NCBI GenBank assembly: GCA_965205725.1
Contig: OZ242189.1
Span: 2,356,001 to 2,420,000 of the forward strand
Reading direction: 5' to 3'
Origin: G965205725 sp965205725
GTDB lineage: Bacteria; Pseudomonadota; Gammaproteobacteria; Pseudomonadales; Halieaceae
Length of the DNA: 64,000 nt
Below the pieces are notes generated by a model that saw only the letters and a program-made list of their open reading frames with translations, did not search any database and had not been told where the DNA came from. Positions 27,006 to 34,645 of the stretch are shown one piece after another. Numbering within the stretch: position 1 is the first letter of the stretch; the number at the start of each line of letters is the position of its first letter. Made by a program: the position numbers and the translations under genes.

Positions 27006-28021
27006 GCGTGCTGCACTCCCTGAATAGTCTCTGCCAGGGTCGCCAACAATTCCGTATCTGGCGAATAGATAACAGGGCTCACCCGCTCTACCTCGCCGGC
27101 AAAGCGGCCGACCAGTTTGCGCGCAACCTCCAGAGGCTCGCCTACAATGGCAAAGGTATGCAAAATATCAGCGTCGATCAGCTCGGCCATCTCCATCCAT
27201 TTCCCCGCCTTAGACAGGCGGTTCGCCTCAGGCTGCATGGCTTCCCAGCCATGTGCTTTAAGCACTGGTAAATACGCGGGCGTGGAGGCATAAAATGCGA
27301 TCTGGCTGCGCGCAGAAAAGATTGCCGCCTGCAACTGCTCATCGTTCATGCCAGTGGCGGTAATCACCTGTGCAGAAATATCAAAATCCTGTCGGGACTT
27401 TCCTGCCTTTTCCAGGCCGCTGCCTACTGCGGGCAGGGTGACATCGCTAAAAGATTTAGGGCTGTGGAGCGGGTGGACAAACAAACCGTCTCCAACCTCG
27501 GCTGCCACTTGAGTCATCAGCGGACCAACACCCGCAATATAAATTTTCGGTACCCCGTGAGGATTTTTTGCCGGAGAAAAAGTTGGCGACATCAGCGTGT
27601 GCTGATAAAATTCTCCTTCAAAATTGAGCTTTTCGCCGGTCTGCCAGCAATCCCATATTGCCTGAATCGCCTGCACCATCTCTCTCATACGAGCGGCGGG
27701 CTTTGACCAGGCCATATTAAAGCGGCGCTCAATATGGGCTTTTACCTGCGCGCCCAATCCCAAAATAAACCGACCCTCGCTCAGCAATTGCAGGTCATTG
27801 GCCTGATAGGCGAGGCTCATTGGATTGCGAGCAAAGGCCACAGCAACAGAAGTCATTAGCTGCATACGCCGCGTATTCATCGCAGCTGCGGCAAGGGAAA
27901 TAAAGGGGTCGTTCTGCCCCTCAAACGTATAGGCGCCATCAAACCCGGCATCTTCCAGAGTGGCGACCATTTTCCCAATTTTTACAGGGTCGAACATCAG
28001 AGAACTATCTATTTTCAACAT
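27002..28021 (-). CDS. LLM-class flavin/F420-dependent oxidoreductase
   Basis: The 339-residue luciferase-like TIM barrel carries the family segments LSEGRFILGLGAQV near residue 84 and an AGVGPLMTQVAAEVGDG segment near the middle. Its layout resembles subfamilies annotated as F420-dependent, but FMN cannot be excluded. It lies 5 bp after an enoyl-CoA hydratase and overlaps the DUF3604 gene. An acyl-CoA-linked redox step is plausible; the substrate is unknown. Confidence 0.85.
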   Translation of the reverse strand: MLKIDSSLMFDPVKIGKMVATLEDAGFDGAYTFEGQNDPFISLAAAAMNTRRMQLMTSVAVAFARNPMSLAYQANDLQLLSEGRFILGLGAQVKAHIERRFNMAWSKPAARMREMVQAIQAIWDCWQTGEKLNFEGEFYQHTLMSPTFSPAKNPHGVPKIYIAGVGPLMTQVAAEVGDGLFVHPLHSPKSFSDVTLPAVGSGLEKAGKSRQDFDISAQVITATGMNDEQLQAAIFSARSQIAFYASTPAYLPVLKAHGWEAMQPEANRLSKAGKWMEMAELIDADILHTFAIVGEPLEVARKLVGRFAGEVERVSPVIYSPDTELLATLAETIQGVQHA

Positions 28022-28026
28022 CAGCG

Positions 28027-28836
28027 TTACTCCATCCAGCCCGGCCAGCTTTCGCTAACGCCCACGCTCCACTGCGGGGCTCGCTTTTCAAAGTAGGCCA
28101 TACCGCCTTCCACGGCGTCCGGTAAGCCCATACTGTGATGTAACGCCTTTGTCTCCAGTGCGATCATATCGCCAAGCGATATATCTCCAGACTTCCACAG
28201 CAGCTTTTTGTGCATGGCCATCACCAGCGGCGAACAGTTCACGGCCATATCCCGCGCGACTTCCAGGGCGGTATCGAGCACCTGATCTGCCGGAACCACA
28301 CGACTCGCCAAACCCCACTCTCCGGCTTGCTCACCGGTAAGTCGATTGGCGCGCACCAGCAATTCAAAGGCGCGCTCCATGCCCACAACTCGCGGCAACA
28401 CATGCGCTGCTGCAAAATCAGCGACTACCCCGCGCCTGTTTTGCAAAAAACCGTATTTGCCTTCGGCGGCAAAAACGCGCAGGTCGGCCTGCAAGGCAAT
28501 ACCCAGGCCCACACCCACAGCGTGACCGTTACACGCCGCGATAACCGGCTTGCGTACATCCCAGGCCTGAAAGCTCAAGGGACAGGAACTGAATTTCATA
28601 TCAATAGCAGTGTCATCGAATGACTCTCCACCACTACTAAGATCCGCGCCTGCGCAGAAGGCATTGCCCGCTCCGGTAACCACCACCAGGCGAATATCAT
28701 CGTCTGTATCACAGCGTCGATACGCCTCTCCCAAACCGTTCATCATGGGAGAGGTAAACCTGTTAAGCGTATCGGGGCGGTTCAAGGTAATAACCGCAAC
28801 CCCGTCTTGAACGTCCATTAGTACTGCTTCGCTCAT
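28027..28836 (-). CDS. Enoyl-CoA hydratase/isomerase family protein
   Basis: A 269-residue crotonase-fold protein. The oxyanion-hole segments are NAFCAGADLSSGG and NGHAVGVGLGIAL. A C-terminal extension contains aromatic and tryptophan-rich residues (ESWPGWME). I start at the ATG at 28836 (MSEAVLMDVQDG), which has CAGGA upstream; the open frame reaches 28914. It heads the operon with the LLM oxidoreductase and DUF3604 genes. The substrate is not evident, and either a hydratase or a hydrolase is possible. Confidence 0.88.
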   Translation of the reverse strand: MSEAVLMDVQDGVAVITLNRPDTLNRFTSPMMNGLGEAYRRCDTDDDIRLVVVTGAGNAFCAGADLSSGGESFDDTAIDMKFSSCPLSFQAWDVRKPVIAACNGHAVGVGLGIALQADLRVFAAEGKYGFLQNRRGVVADFAAAHVLPRVVGMERAFELLVRANRLTGEQAGEWGLASRVVPADQVLDTALEVARDMAVNCSPLVMAMHKKLLWKSGDISLGDMIALETKALHHSMGLPDAVEGGMAYFEKRAPQWSVGVSESWPGWME

Positions 28837-28936
28837 ACTGAAATCCTGAGACTGCGTGAGTAAGTCTTTCAGCATAGACGCCTGGTCACATTGAGCAATG
28901 ACAGCAACGGTCAAGTTTTCTTACAGATCAGGTCTC

Positions 28937-28965
28937 GGGCGGGGGGGAGGGCGGGGGGGAGGGGG
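28937..28965 (+). other. G-quadruplex-type G-tract cluster
   Basis: Five runs of three or more G are separated by single A or C bases within 29 bp, in the 273-bp gap between the divergent enoyl-CoA hydratase and TlpA-like genes. The composition is unlike the rest of the window. The gap also holds whatever promoters serve both gene sets; I recognise no clear hexamers. Confidence 0.6.
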
Positions 28966-29109
28966 AGAGAGGTGAAGCTGGTGGTGGAACCGCTGGCTAA
29001 AGCCCGCTTGCCCGGCCTTCATGCACCACAGTGTGTTTGGGTAAATCTTATTAACAGACAACCGACAAGAAACGCTAAACTAGGCCATCTGCAACAAGGG
29101 CACGCAATC

Positions 29110-29619
29110 ATGCTAAGAATTATCAGCCTGTTACTGGGCTGCCTGGTTCTGGGGACACCGACATTTGCCACCCGTCTTCAGCCAGGTGAGCAAGCACCTC
29201 CCGTTACCTTGCCACAGATTCCAAACAGCGGCACCACCACCAGCCTTGCTTCTCTCAGGGGCCAGATTGTGTATGTTGATTTTTGGGCATCCTGGTGCGG
29301 CCCCTGTAGAATCTCTTTTCCAGTCTTGAACGACATTCGCAACGAGTTTCACGATCAGGGCTTTGAGGTCTATGCCATCAGCGTGGATGAGTACGAGGAG
29401 GATGCTCTGGGCTTCCTTGAGGAGCTGCCTGTTGCCTACCCGGTTGTGCTCGACAGCGCGGGTGAAGCACCTGCCAGTTTCGGCGTACTGGGAATGCCGA
29501 CGGGTTTTCTCATTGATCGCAACGGGGTTGTGCGTGAGGTACATCAGGGCTTCAAACGCAGTGATGCGGACAAGATCAGACAGGCTGTGCTGCATTTGCT
29601 AACGGAGGATTCAAAATGA
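29110..29619 (+). CDS. TlpA-like secreted thioredoxin-fold protein
   Basis: The 169-residue protein has a Sec signal peptide (about 1-20, ending TFA) and a thioredoxin fold with the redox site WCGPC (C63 and C66) after FWAS. A cis-proline loop, GMPTGFLID, follows later. It is of the TlpA/ResA type, acting in the periplasm on disulfides of a partner. The next gene overlaps it by 4 bp (ATGA) and encodes a tiny lipoprotein with two closely spaced C-terminal cysteines, an attractive partner. The ATG at 29110 is chosen over a frame open from 28891 that runs through the G-rich leader. Confidence 0.88.
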   Translation: MLRIISLLLGCLVLGTPTFATRLQPGEQAPPVTLPQIPNSGTTTSLASLRGQIVYVDFWASWCGPCRISFPVLNDIRNEFHDQGFEVYAISVDEYEEDALGFLEELPVAYPVVLDSAGEAPASFGVLGMPTGFLIDRNGVVREVHQGFKRSDADKIRQAVLHLLTEDSK

Positions 29620-29822
29620 CCCGAATGCTCATATTACTCGTTTGTTGCTGCCTGTTTGGTTGCGAATCAGTACAGCCATGGGAGCGCGGAACCCTCGCCA
29701 GAGAAGAAATGCAGTGGGATACCGATGTCATGGAAACGTCGCTGCAAAAGCAAATTCAGTTCGCCAAGGAGGCCTCCTCAGGCGGCAATGGAGCCGCTGG
29801 CGGCGGCTGCGGGTGTAACTAG
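29616..29822 (+). CDS. DUF4266 small lipoprotein with C-terminal Gly/Cys tail
   Basis: A 68-residue lipoprotein with the lipobox LFGC (C16). The conserved DUF4266 middle (QPWERGTLAREEM) follows. The protein ends in a glycine-rich tail, GGGCGCN, with cysteines at 65 and 67. Function is unknown. The start overlaps the tlpA-like stop, and the next gene begins 5 bp later. The CxC tail could bind metal or form a thiol pair serviced by the thioredoxin, or could be a modification site. That is inference. Confidence 0.85.
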   Translation: MTRMLILLVCCCLFGCESVQPWERGTLAREEMQWDTDVMETSLQKQIQFAKEASSGGNGAAGGGCGCN

Positions 29823-29827
29823 ACATT

Positions 29828-30979
29828 ATGGCAACTCAAGACAAAAGCTCCACATTGCTTGCACTCACATCCAGCGCACTCTTGTTACCCGCGTATCACG
29901 GTGCAAAAGCAGATGCCCCTCCTGCAAATGCGAACGTCGGCGTTCGTTTTAGTCATTACACAGAAGACGACATTTCCAACAGCAAATCGCTAACCGGAGA
30001 AAGTGAGCGCTATGACATTGATGTCGTTCAGTTTCACCTGCTCACTCCGGTAGGCGATGACTGGTCATTTGCGCTCGATGTCACTCGAGAAGATATGAGT
30101 GGCGCATCGCCCTGGTTTGTCGGTCAGAGTTTGGATGGCAACCCCCAGGTCATCATGAGCGGCGCCAGTATTGAAGACACTCGCAGCGATGTCAGTGTTA
30201 CCACCCGTTACTTTTATGATCGGGGAAACATGGGCTTCAATTATGCACATTCTGACGAAGACGACTATGAGTCAGATGCTCTATCCCTGGACGCATCTTT
30301 TAATAGCGCAGATGGCTTAACCACCTATAGCGCAGCACTCAGCGCTTCCGACGATACCATTGAGCCAACCCAGGGCGTTGTACCCACCAAAACCCTGAAG
30401 GACGGAAAAGACATGCGTTCTGCCTGGGTGGGTGTTAGCCGCATCATTAGCAGACAGGCTATTGTTCGCTTTGGCCTCAGCTACACCTATAGAGACGGTT
30501 TTTTAACGGATCCCTATAAACTCAACGACCGACGCCCCGATGAGCGGAAAGAACGGGTGATTAGCAGTGGCTACCGGCATTTTTTTGTCGGCCCGGACGC
30601 CTCACTGCATGTCGACTACCGCTACTTCGATGACGACTGGGGTATCAGCTCCCATACCATTGATCTCGCCTGGCATCAAAACCTGGGAAGCCAGTTAATG
30701 TTAGTGCCTTTTGTGCGTTACTATGGTCAGGAAGAGGCCAACTTTTTTGCCAACCGGGTCGATTTCTCTGCAACCGACTATGCCGACGACTATCGCCTCT
30801 CCTCTTTTGGCGCGTTTTCAGGTGGTGTGCGCGCAATCACAAAGTTTGACAACTGGAAGTTTTCCATGACGGGTGAGCGCTATAGCAGCAAGGGCAGTTG
30901 GAGCCTGAACGATGGCGATGAATCACCGGGGTTGGTAAAATTCTGGCGCTTCTCTGTCGGGCTGGACTCCAGCTTCTAG
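29828..30979 (+). CDS. DUF3570 outer-membrane beta-barrel protein
   Basis: The 383-residue protein has a signal-like N-terminus (hydrophobic about 9-22, AKADA near 30). A run of amphipathic strands with alternating aromatic residues follows, ending in a C-terminal phenylalanine (LDSSF), as in outer-membrane barrels. Two SGAS motifs, at 91-94 and 111-114, stand out in the first third, one preceded by aspartate and followed by PW. It belongs to DUF3570, of unknown role. It sits in a fixed-looking set with TlpA, DUF4266 and ApbE genes, 5 and 7 bp from its neighbours. Confidence 0.85.
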   Translation: MATQDKSSTLLALTSSALLLPAYHGAKADAPPANANVGVRFSHYTEDDISNSKSLTGESERYDIDVVQFHLLTPVGDDWSFALDVTREDMSGASPWFVGQSLDGNPQVIMSGASIEDTRSDVSVTTRYFYDRGNMGFNYAHSDEDDYESDALSLDASFNSADGLTTYSAALSASDDTIEPTQGVVPTKTLKDGKDMRSAWVGVSRIISRQAIVRFGLSYTYRDGFLTDPYKLNDRRPDERKERVISSGYRHFFVGPDASLHVDYRYFDDDWGISSHTIDLAWHQNLGSQLMLVPFVRYYGQEEANFFANRVDFSATDYADDYRLSSFGAFSGGVRAITKFDNWKFSMTGERYSSKGSWSLNDGDESPGLVKFWRFSVGLDSSF

Positions 30980-30986
30980 CTAACAG

Positions 30987-31889
30987 ATGCAGCGCTATGA
31001 GCAGCGTTTTACCGCGATGGGTGGCCCGTGCCTTATTCGGCTGGACACTGCTGACGAGAGCAAAGCGCTCGAAGCGCTGGAGGCAGCCGAAACCGAAGTG
31101 AGGCGACTGGACAACAAGTACAGTCGCTACCAGCCCAATTCAATTGTTTCGAAGATCAATACCTCCGCCAATACCGGTGAATCAATAGCCCTCGATGAAG
31201 AAACTGCCTGTTTGTTGAACTATGCAGAGACTCTCTGGCAGCAGAGCGAGGGCGAGTTTGACATCACTTTAGGCGTGCTTCGCAGGGCGTGGAATTTCAA
31301 ATCAAAAGAGCTGCCGGAGCAATCGACCATAGAGGCACTCATGCCATTGATAGGCTGGCGGCAGGTTGACTGGAATCACGAATCTATACGCTTGCCCAGG
31401 CCCGGCATGGAAATGGACCTGGGGGGTATTGTAAAAGAGTACGCGGGTGACTGTGTACGCACAGTGCTGCAAGACCAGGGTGTTCAATTTGGTCTGATTG
31501 ATCTCGCGGGTGATATGACAATCGTTGGGCCGCAGGCAAACAACGACCGCTGGAGCATCGGTATTCGCCACCCCCACTTTACCCAGCGGGCTTTAGCTGA
31601 CATTGAACTGAACCGGGGTGCACTGGCCAGCAGCGGCGACTACGAGCGCTGCATGAACGTAAACGGCAAGCGTTACGGACATATTCTCAGTCCCAAAACC
31701 GGCTGGCCGGTTCAGGGCCTGGTTGCGGTAAGTGCCGTTGCGGACCAGTGCCTGGTTGCTGGCAGTATTTGTACCCTGGCCATGCTCAAGCAACCGCAGG
31801 CAGCCCTGGAATGGCTGTCAAAAACGGGAGTTCCGTGGTTGGCTGTAGATAGCCATCAGCAGGTATACGGCACTATCGCCGCAAACTAA
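30987..31889 (+). CDS. FAD:protein FMN transferase (ApbE family)
   Basis: ApbE moves FMN from FAD onto a threonine or serine of target proteins using magnesium. The 300-residue protein shows the family segments GEFDITLG, MDLGGIVKEYAGD and ALASSGDYER. Unlike most ApbE proteins it has no signal peptide or lipobox, so it is predicted to be cytoplasmic. Its natural target should be near; the adjacent DUF3570 and DUF4266 proteins are the candidates. Its stop overlaps the convergent enoyl-CoA hydratase stop by a few bases. Confidence 0.9.
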   Translation: MQRYEQRFTAMGGPCLIRLDTADESKALEALEAAETEVRRLDNKYSRYQPNSIVSKINTSANTGESIALDEETACLLNYAETLWQQSEGEFDITLGVLRRAWNFKSKELPEQSTIEALMPLIGWRQVDWNHESIRLPRPGMEMDLGGIVKEYAGDCVRTVLQDQGVQFGLIDLAGDMTIVGPQANNDRWSIGIRHPHFTQRALADIELNRGALASSGDYERCMNVNGKRYGHILSPKTGWPVQGLVAVSAVADQCLVAGSICTLAMLKQPQAALEWLSKTGVPWLAVDSHQQVYGTIAAN

Positions 31890-32644
31890 TGGCCAGTGAA
31901 GTTCGGCTTGCGCCGTTCACGCCAGGCGGCAAAACCCTCTTGTAAATCATTAGAGTTGGCACACTGTTGCGACAAGGCTCGCGCCGCGTCCGTATCGGTG
32001 TCACTGGCAGCGGCCTGCTGCAATATTTGTTTCATAGCCTGCACGGCCAGGGGTGCCAGGCCTGCGATATTGTCTGCCATAGCGGCGGTAGCCTGTTCCA
32101 GAGCAGCACTTGCAACCACCTGATCGAGAAAACCTATGGCCATCATATCTGAGTCAGTAAACGTTTCTGCGGCGACCAAAATGCGCTTTGCCAGGTTGAC
32201 ACCCAGGCGCTCAACGAAACGATTAATACCCGCAAGGGGATAGCACAAACCAATTTGGGCTGCCGGCACCTGCATGCGTGAGCCCATCACGCCAATTCGG
32301 AAATCACAGCTCAGGGCCAACTCAACCCCGCCGCCGAAGACATTGCCGTTGAGCGCACAAATGCTTGGAACGCGAAGAGCCGCCAATTTGTCAGTTGTCT
32401 CCTGAAAGAAGTCACCACTAATCCTGCCGACACCCAGCTGATTGAGTGCGGCGCCAGCGCAGAAGGTCGAATCGCCCGAGCCAGTCACAACCATGACCCG
32501 CACAGCGGTATCGACATTCACCGTATCAATATGCTGCTGAATGGCGCGCAGTTCGTCCTCCCCCAGAGAATTGTGCTTCTCTGGCTTGTTTAAGGTCAAG
32601 CGAGCAATCGCTCCATCAATTTCAAACAATACTGTCTCGGTCAT
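31886..32644 (-). CDS. Enoyl-CoA hydratase/isomerase family protein
   Basis: A 252-residue crotonase-fold protein with the oxyanion-hole segments STFCAGAALNQLG and NGNVFGGGVELAL. The acidic residues usual in hydratases are not clear: where many have a glutamate after the second oxyanion segment it has PAAQIGLCYP. So it may be an isomerase or hydrolase rather than a hydratase. I start at the ATG at 32644 (MTETVLFEIDG); the open frame reaches 32845 but would overlap tag. It diverges from tag with 43 bp between them. Confidence 0.87.
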   Translation of the reverse strand: MTETVLFEIDGAIARLTLNKPEKHNSLGEDELRAIQQHIDTVNVDTAVRVMVVTGSGDSTFCAGAALNQLGVGRISGDFFQETTDKLAALRVPSICALNGNVFGGGVELALSCDFRIGVMGSRMQVPAAQIGLCYPLAGINRFVERLGVNLAKRILVAAETFTDSDMMAIGFLDQVVASAALEQATAAMADNIAGLAPLAVQAMKQILQQAAASDTDTDAARALSQQCANSNDLQEGFAAWRERRKPNFTGH

Positions 32645-32687
32645 GGGCGCACATTCTATACTTAAGCTCCCGACAAGGAGAACCACT

Positions 32688-33263
32688 ATGCCCAAGCGCT
32701 GTACCTGGTGTGGAGACGACCCGTTGTATGTGCAGTACCACGATGAAGAATGGGGCGTCCCCCTGTACGATGACGATACACTCTTCGAATTTCTAATGTT
32801 AGAAGGTGCGCAGGCAGGACTGGCCTGGATCACCGTGCTGCGCAAGCGGGAGGGGTATCGACAGTTGTTCGATGGCTTTGACGTCAGGAAAATTGCCCGC
32901 TATAGCGACAAAAAACTCGATAAAATATTGCTGGATAGTCGCATTATCCGCAATCGCCTCAAGGTATACAGCGCCCGTCAAAATGCCGGGGCGTTCCTCA
33001 AAGTTCAGAAAGAATGGGGCAGCTTCAGCGACTACATGTGGCATTTCGTCAACGGCAAGCCCATCGTCAACCGTTTCCAAAGTCTTGCGGACTTGCCTGC
33101 GTCTACCCCACTCTCCGATCAAATCAGCAAGGATTTGAAGAAGCGCGGTTTCAATTTTGTCGGCTCGACCATCGTTTACGCCCACATGCAGGCCACCGGC
33201 ATGATCAACGATCACACCGTGGATTGTTTCCGATATAAGGCGTGCAAAAAGCTCGCGCGCTAG
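32688..33263 (+). CDS. tag: DNA-3-methyladenine glycosylase I
   Basis: The 191-residue enzyme removes 3-methyladenine from alkylated DNA. The zinc ligands of the family are visible: CTWCG (first C at 5), HDEEWG (H18) and, near the C-terminus, HTVDCF. The catalytic core reads EGAQAGLAWITVLRKREG in order. A clean AAGGAG site at 32675-32680 precedes the ATG at 32688. Confidence 0.93.
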   Translation: MPKRCTWCGDDPLYVQYHDEEWGVPLYDDDTLFEFLMLEGAQAGLAWITVLRKREGYRQLFDGFDVRKIARYSDKKLDKILLDSRIIRNRLKVYSARQNAGAFLKVQKEWGSFSDYMWHFVNGKPIVNRFQSLADLPASTPLSDQISKDLKKRGFNFVGSTIVYAHMQATGMINDHTVDCFRYKACKKLAR

Positions 33264-33274
33264 GGTAATATGGC

Positions 33275-33316
33275 ACTTTCAAAAAACATACTAGAAAGTA
33301 GAAAACTAGAACTTTC
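33275..33316. promoter_or_regulatory. Repeated ACTTTC/GAAAGT half-sites before the double TetR gene (candidate operator)
   Basis: ACTTTC (33275-33280), GAAAGT (33294-33299) and ACTTTC (33311-33316) alternate in orientation. Two ACTAGAA direct repeats 15 bp apart overlap them. They occupy the 83-bp leader of the regulator gene at 33347, the usual place for TetR self-regulation. Confidence 0.45.
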
Positions 33317-33346
33317 GGTATTTCAGGTTGGAATTGCCCCGCAAAT

Positions 33347-34645
33347 ATGGCCGCAGACAGCAATCAGCCGGGAAACGGTGGTTCACCGTTCAACCGCACC
33401 GCACAGCACGATGCCAAGCGCAGCGCGATCCTGTCGCAGGCGGCCAAACTGTTTAACGGTCGCGGTTCTCGCGCCACGACCTTGCTGGATATTGCCCAGA
33501 GTCTGGGCCTCACCAAAACCAGCCTTTACTACTATGTAAAAACCAAGGAAGAGCTGATCTATCAGTGCTACATGGCAGCCCTGGACAACCTGGATTTGGG
33601 CATGACCCTGATCGAAAAAGAGCACAGAAGCGGGCTGGGTCGCGCTCAGGCGCTATTTAGAGTCCACTTTGAAGATGGGCGACTGGCACAGGAGGGCAAG
33701 CGTCCGCACCGCGCTGCTCTGCTGGAGATAGGCTCGCTCAAGGATAAACATCGTGAAGCTGTAGAAAAACGCTACATCTCAATGTTTCTGCGCCTGCGCC
33801 AATATATCCGCGATGGCATCAGTGAAGGCAGTATCCGCCCCTGTGAAAGCACTGCAGTGACCCTCTGCATCATCGGCAGTATTCAGTGGTCATTTAACTG
33901 GTTGCGCACCATTCCAGCGGAAGACATTGACACCGCCTGTGACGCCGCGTGCGACCTGTTGGTCAATGGCCTGATCAATGACAGCCAGGTCCATACCTTC
34001 GGTGATTTTGAATTTCCAAGACCGAGAAGCAGCAGCCCGCAGGGCTTTGACAGAGAGCAGCAAAATCGCCTAAAACAAGATGCTTTTTACAAAGCGGGCA
34101 CCTGGTTCTTCAACAAAAAAGGCTTCGTGGGAACTTCGCTCGATGAAATAGCCGAAACCCTGAACGTCACTAAGGGAGCCTTCTACTACCACATTAAGAA
34201 CAAGGAAGACCTACTCTACAGTTGTTATACGCGGTCACTGGATATCACTCAGCAGTTGCACGAGTCTGCGCTGGATTTCGAACGAGGCATTGATCACCTG
34301 GACTTCATCTGTCGCGGTGCTTTTCACGTACAACACTCGGATGACGGCCCAATGATCCGCTACAACACCATCACAGCTCTGCCGGTTCCCAGGCGCCGCG
34401 AAGTTTTGACGCGCACTAGCCAGAGCAGTGATCGTTTTGGCCAGTTCATGCGCAACGGCATTGCCGACGGCAGTGTCCGCGATATTCATGTAGAAACGGC
34501 CAAAGAGCTGATAAGCGGTGCCATTAACGCCAGCATGGACCTGCCCATGTGGCGAAAAATGGATGACGTGGATTTGGCCTCCAGAGATTACTATGACTGC
34601 TTCTTCAACGGACTAAAACCTCGAGGATCTCTTGACGAAAACTGA
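33347..34645 (+). CDS. Double-headed TetR family regulator (two TetR units fused)
   Basis: The 432-residue protein contains two complete TetR-type units. The first helix-turn-helix is at about 28-75 (DIAQSLGLTKTSLYYYVKTKEEL). The second is at about 246-293 (EIAETLNVTKGAFYYHIKNKEDL). Each is followed by an alpha-helical ligand domain. Ordinary TetR proteins are about 200 residues, so this is a tandem fusion; one polypeptide could mimic the usual dimer. Its 3' end overlaps the tesB start, so tesB and acyl-CoA metabolism are the likely target. Confidence 0.88.
   Translation: MAADSNQPGNGGSPFNRTAQHDAKRSAILSQAAKLFNGRGSRATTLLDIAQSLGLTKTSLYYYVKTKEELIYQCYMAALDNLDLGMTLIEKEHRSGLGRAQALFRVHFEDGRLAQEGKRPHRAALLEIGSLKDKHREAVEKRYISMFLRLRQYIRDGISEGSIRPCESTAVTLCIIGSIQWSFNWLRTIPAEDIDTACDAACDLLVNGLINDSQVHTFGDFEFPRPRSSSPQGFDREQQNRLKQDAFYKAGTWFFNKKGFVGTSLDEIAETLNVTKGAFYYHIKNKEDLLYSCYTRSLDITQQLHESALDFERGIDHLDFICRGAFHVQHSDDGPMIRYNTITALPVPRRREVLTRTSQSSDRFGQFMRNGIADGSVRDIHVETAKELISGAINASMDLPMWRKMDDVDLASRDYYDCFFNGLKPRGSLDEN

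Noticed and set aside
28027..28914. Longer N-terminus of the enoyl-CoA hydratase (start at 28914)
   Set aside because: The extra 26 residues are not crotonase-like, and the ATG at 28836 has a good ribosome site.
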